From the NCBI GenBank assembly GCA_020633465.1, contig JACKDN010000037.1:10902-74901 (forward strand): a stretch of 64,000 nucleotides of DNA. The letters are read 5' to 3'. The notes beneath the pieces were generated by a model. It was given only the letters and a program-made list of their open reading frames with translations. It made no database searches and was not told the origin of the DNA. Positions within the stretch are counted from its first letter, which is position 1. Every line of letters begins with the position of its first letter. The position numbers and the translations under genes were made by a program. The DNA comes from Myxococcales bacterium (GTDB lineage Bacteria > Myxococcota_A > Bradymonadia > UBA7976 > UBA1532). This document shows, piece after piece, positions 61,219 to 64,000 of this stretch.

Positions 61219-62694
61219 ATGAGCGAAGCGAAGACCACCGAGAAGACGCCCGACCCCAAGGACGCGCCGAAGCACGCGCCGCGCCCGGAGAAGACGGTCA
61301 ACACCCCGCACCAGACGGTCATCGACGGCCGGACGCTGACCTACGTGGCCACCGCCGGCACGCTGAACCTGCGCGATCCGAAGGATGCCGACACCGCCAG
61401 CATCTTCTACGTCGCCTACACGTTGGCCGACGTGGACGACCCCAGCACGCGCGCGGTGACCTTCTGCTTCAACGGCGGCCCCGGGTCGTCGTCCGTGTGG
61501 CTGCAGTTCGGCGCGCTCGGGCCCAGGCGCGTCGATCTCGAGGACGGCGCCACCGCCGTTGCCCCGCCCTACCGTCTGGTCGACAACGCCGAGGGCATCC
61601 TCGACCGCACCGATCTGGTGTTCATCGATCCCGTCGGCACGGGCTTCAGCCGGCCGCAGGGCGAAAAGGAGCACGCCCAGTTCCAGACCATCGACGAGGA
61701 CGCCGACTCGATCGTCGCCTTCGTCGAGCGCTACCTCAGCCGCCACCACCGCTGGAACGCCCCGCGCTTCCTCGCCGGCGAGAGCTACGGCACCACGCGC
61801 GCCGCCGCCATCGCCTGGAAGCTGCACCAGCGCGGCGTCGCCCTCAACGGCCTGGTGCTGGTCAGCCTGGCGCTCGACTTCCAGACCTTCGTCTTCGAGC
61901 CCGAGAACGACCTCGCCCACATCCTGTACCTGCCCGCCTACGCCGCCGTGGCCCGCTACCACGGCATGGCCGGCGCCGACGCCCCCGACCTCGACGCCTG
62001 GATCGACGAGGCCCGCGCCTTCGCCTACGACGTCTACGCCCCCGCCCTGCTGCGCGGCCGCGCCCTGCCCGCCGAGCGCCGCGCCGCCGTCGCCGAGGGC
62101 CTCGCCCGCTTCACCGGCCTCGACGCCGGCGAGATCGCCCGCCGCGACCTGCGCATCGAGTACCTGTGGTTCTGCAAGTCCCTGCTGGGCCCCGGCCGCC
62201 AGACCATCGGCCGCCTCGACGCCCGCTACGTCGGCCCCGACGACGACTTCGGCCACCGCATGGCCCGCGACCCCAGCTTCGACGCCCCCTACGGCGCCTA
62301 CGCCGCCGCCGCCAACGACCACCTGCGCCGCGCCCTGAAGTGGGAGGGCGACGACGCCTACGTCGTCTTCAGCATGGAGGTGAACGAGGGCTGGCAGTGG
62401 ACCCAGAAGGACAACCTGGGCTACCCCGACACCGCCACCCAACTGGCGAAGTGCCTTTTGGCCGCGCCGCACCTGAAGGTGATCGTCGCCAACGGCCTCT
62501 ACGACCTGGCGACCCCCTTCTCGGCCGCCGAGTACACAGTGGATCACCTGGACGTGCCCGCCGAGCTGCGCACCAACGTGCAGCTCACCTACTACCCGGC
62601 CGGGCACATGATGTACTTCCACCCCCCGTCCCGCGCCCAACTGCGCGCCGACCTCACGGCCTTCTACGACGGGGCGGTGAAGAAGGGGGGGTGA
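61219..62694 (+). CDS. S10 family serine carboxypeptidase
   Basis: 491 residues from the ATG at 61219 (MSEAKTTEKTPDP). The alpha/beta-hydrolase peptidase of the S10 family is complete: oxyanion region FCFNGGPGSSSVWL, nucleophile GESYGTTRAA (Ser near 190), Asp in NGLYDLATP (near 428) and His in PAGHMMYFH (near 462), plus DPVGTGFSRP. No signal peptide is obvious, so location is uncertain; bacterial S10 members may be cytoplasmic or exported. It releases C-terminal residues from peptides, usually at acidic pH. It stands alone and its 3' end is followed 9 bp later by a (CCCTTG) array. Confidence 0.92.
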   Translation: MSEAKTTEKTPDPKDAPKHAPRPEKTVNTPHQTVIDGRTLTYVATAGTLNLRDPKDADTASIFYVAYTLADVDDPSTRAVTFCFNGGPGSSSVWLQFGALGPRRVDLEDGATAVAPPYRLVDNAEGILDRTDLVFIDPVGTGFSRPQGEKEHAQFQTIDEDADSIVAFVERYLSRHHRWNAPRFLAGESYGTTRAAAIAWKLHQRGVALNGLVLVSLALDFQTFVFEPENDLAHILYLPAYAAVARYHGMAGADAPDLDAWIDEARAFAYDVYAPALLRGRALPAERRAAVAEGLARFTGLDAGEIARRDLRIEYLWFCKSLLGPGRQTIGRLDARYVGPDDDFGHRMARDPSFDAPYGAYAAAANDHLRRALKWEGDDAYVVFSMEVNEGWQWTQKDNLGYPDTATQLAKCLLAAPHLKVIVANGLYDLATPFSAAEYTVDHLDVPAELRTNVQLTYYPAGHMMYFHPPSRAQLRADLTAFYDGAVKKGG

Positions 62695-62703
62695 GGCAAG
62701 GAT

Positions 62704-62745
62704 CCCTTGCCCTTGCCCTTGCCCTTGCCCTTGCCCTTGCCCTTG
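62704..62745 (+). repeat. (CCCTTG) hexanucleotide array, seven units
   Basis: Seven perfect CCCTTG units starting 9 bp after the peptidase stop. A reverse-complement array of four units lies at 63397-63423. Similar CCTTGA arrays lie at 18.5-18.7 kb. Confidence 0.95.
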
Positions 62746-62839
62746 CCCCAAGCCGCGCTGCGACGCGCCCCCTGGCACCACGCCCGCAGGCCGCCCCCTT
62801 CCCCTTTCGCCACGCCAGGCCGCGCCACGCTCCCAGCCA

Positions 62840-63262
62840 TCACCCCCGCGCGCCCCCGCCCTCAGCCATCCCGCCGCCCCCCTGCCCGCCCTCCGAGCCT
62901 CTCGCGGCCCTTGTCCGTCGGTTGAGCGCCATTCGGGTCAGCATCGCGATGACCTCGACCGCGGCCGCCCTTGCTTGGCTCATGCGCTCCGCATCGACGA
63001 GCGCCAATCGCTCGACGACATCGAAGACCGCGGTGCACTCCACGGCTGACCGCTTGGCCATCCGGTAGAACCGCGCCTTGTCGGCTGGCGCGAACTCACC
63101 CGCCCCTTCGGCGATGTTCAGGACGATGGAAGTGGCCGCCCGCCGCAGCTGGTCGGCGAGGTAGGCGCGACCCCGCGGGAAGGCTCTGGCGACGCCGTCG
63201 GCGAGAGCGACGAGTTCGAGCGCGCGCTGGTAGACCTGGAGCTTCTGGTGGTCGAGTTGCAT
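62840..63262 (-). CDS. Four-helix-bundle protein (S23/TIGR02436-like)
   Basis: 140 residues from the ATG at 63262 (MQLDHQKLQVYQRALELVA). Typical family features are DQLRRAATSIVLNIAEGAGE and FYRMAKRSAVECTAVFDVVERL, forming a bundle of four helices. Relatives include 23S rRNA intervening-sequence proteins and the Avd partner of diversity-generating retroelements, but no rRNA, reverse transcriptase or template repeat is visible here. A Gly-rich tail ends it. The gene is enclosed between the two hexanucleotide arrays. Confidence 0.85.
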   Translation of the reverse strand: MQLDHQKLQVYQRALELVALADGVARAFPRGRAYLADQLRRAATSIVLNIAEGAGEFAPADKARFYRMAKRSAVECTAVFDVVERLALVDAERMSQARAAAVEVIAMLTRMALNRRTRAARGSEGGQGGGGMAEGGGARG

Positions 63263-63396
63263 GGATCCTCCGTGGGGGATCCATCGGACAGGGGAAGGGC
63301 GTGTTGCAGGAAAGATGGGTGGGGATCGGAGTTGATGTTGGGGAGGGGGCGCGGCCTGCGGGCGCGGCGTCGGTGCGCGCGCCGCGACGCGGCGGA

Positions 63397-63423
63397 GGGC
63401 AAGGGCAAGGGCAAGGGCAAGGG
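63397..63423 (+). repeat. (GGGCAA) hexanucleotide array, four units
   Basis: Four GGGCAA units plus GGG, the reverse complement of the CCCTTG array at 62704-62745, 651 bp away. It lies just beyond the 3' end of the HEAT-like gene on the minus strand. Confidence 0.95.
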
Positions 63424-63474
63424 TCCACGTCGGCCATTCTTGCGGATTGCACCGTTCGCGCCGTACCGCCCCCC

Positions 63475-64000
63475 TCACTCCCCCCGCAGCTTGTCGATCA
63501 ACCCGAACAGCCCCCCGCGCTTCGCCGCCGCCTTCCCGGCCGACGGCGGCACCTCCAGATCCACCGGCCCGGTGTGCGCGTCCTCGCCCAGCGCCCGATC
63601 GAACGCCTGCACGTAGCGCGCGGCGATCTTCGGATGCAGGTCCGTCCGCTCCACCGCATCCCCGTACTCCGCGATCACCCGGTTCGGATCGAACCGCCGG
63701 TCCGGCTCCCCCAGCAGGTTGTGCAGCGCGGCCAGCGCGAAGTGCTGGGGCGCCGTCGGCAGCTTGCCGACCACGGCGCGCCCCTTGCCGGCGCGGCACA
63801 GGTGTTCCAACGGTGCTTGCGCTCGCCCCAGCCGGATCCACGCCGCCATCGTGATCGTGGCCACGAGCGGCACGTCGTCCGGATCGACCTGACCGGCCAG
63901 CGCCTCCAACGCGTCGGCGACGCCGCGGCGCACGCGCACGTCGTCGCCGCGGGCGGCCAGGGGCTCCAGCGCCGCGAAGGGATCGGGCTCGGCCAGCGCC
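63475..64000 (-). CDS. HEAT-like repeat protein (5' end outside window)
   Basis: At least 174 residues; the frame is open to the window edge, with no start needed inside (the visible part begins LAEPDPFAALEPLAARGDD). Helical pairs such as RVRRGVADALEALAGQVDPDDV, PLVATITMAAWIRLGRA and PQHFALAALHNLLGEPDRRF suggest HEAT/ARM-type repeats. An acidic/Pro tail ends GGLFGLIDKLRGE. Function unknown; the N terminus lies outside the window. Confidence 0.5.
   Translation of the reverse strand, partial: ALAEPDPFAALEPLAARGDDVRVRRGVADALEALAGQVDPDDVPLVATITMAAWIRLGRAQAPLEHLCRAGKGRAVVGKLPTAPQHFALAALHNLLGEPDRRFDPNRVIAEYGDAVERTDLHPKIAARYVQAFDRALGEDAHTGPVDLEVPPSAGKAAAKRGGLFGLIDKLRGE

Noticed and set aside
62840..63262. 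Diversity-generating retroelement (from the Avd-like fold)
   Set aside because: No reverse transcriptase, template repeat or variable repeat is visible in the window.

Overview
The window is very GC-rich, gene-dense chromosomal DNA. It most likely comes from a myxobacterium-like member of the Myxococcota. The sequence reasons are: two Ser/Thr protein kinases, one fused to a cyclic-nucleotide-binding domain; many lipoproteins whose lipobox is followed by a long Asp/Ala/Pro linker; tandem MopE-type metal-binding motifs; a giant thrombospondin-type-3-repeat surface protein whose last residues look like a MYXO-CTERM sorting signal; and sigma-54 response regulators. Species cannot be named from the sequence. 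No rRNA, tRNA, CRISPR array, prophage, transposase or origin was recognised.

Layout. 0-8.8 kb: an AmpG-like MFS permease (cut by the window edge) coupled to its TetR regulator, an AlbA/Schlafen-type ATP-binding regulator with a 21-bp repeat, a secreted GH92 alpha-mannosidase, and two diiron ferritin-like proteins near a lipoprotein and a triple-repeat Cys-rich exported protein. 9-17.3 kb: a run of overlapping genes starting with a kinase that carries a caspase-like domain lacking its catalytic Cys, then a PEGA-like membrane protein and three lipoproteins, the last two being MopE/beta-propeller paralogues. 17.5-25 kb: a HAD-family protein, a zinc-ribbon membrane protein, and a coupled lipoprotein phosphoesterase / membrane protein / RecD2 helicase set. 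25-33.4 kb: assorted singletons, a 1.6-kb gene-free stretch holding three kinds of repeats, a kinase-cNMP fusion, and a two-gene GNAT plus STAND/TPR-like module. 33.6-39.7 kb: the giant TSP3 protein.

40-61 kb is a metal (probably copper/silver) handling island. It holds a multicopper oxidase lipoprotein with a candidate sigma-54 promoter, an NtrC-type two-component pair, a GST, a complete CusCBA-type efflux operon, a long opposite-strand operon led by a CopA P-type ATPase (with DUF302, DUF2933, isoprenylcysteine-methyltransferase-like and ATC-hydrolase-like genes and a decayed methyltransferase), two paralogous Cys-containing lipoproteins that bracket it, a 45-residue membrane protein, and a free-standing DUF3347 protein matching the C-terminal domain of the CusB homologue. 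Together these could export cuprous ions from cytoplasm (CopA) and periplasm (CusCBA), oxidise them (multicopper oxidase) and chaperone them (DUF3347, DUF302, lipoproteins). That integrated role is inference. The last 3 kb hold an S10 serine carboxypeptidase, a four-helix-bundle (S23-type) gene flanked by hexanucleotide arrays, and the 3' part of a HEAT-like gene.

A caution: at least five genes are interrupted by small frameshifts, all in GC-rich low-complexity linkers or C-runs. The conserved domains on both sides are intact, so these look more like base-calling indels than real gene loss. The methyltransferase remnant near 53 kb is different and looks truly decayed.
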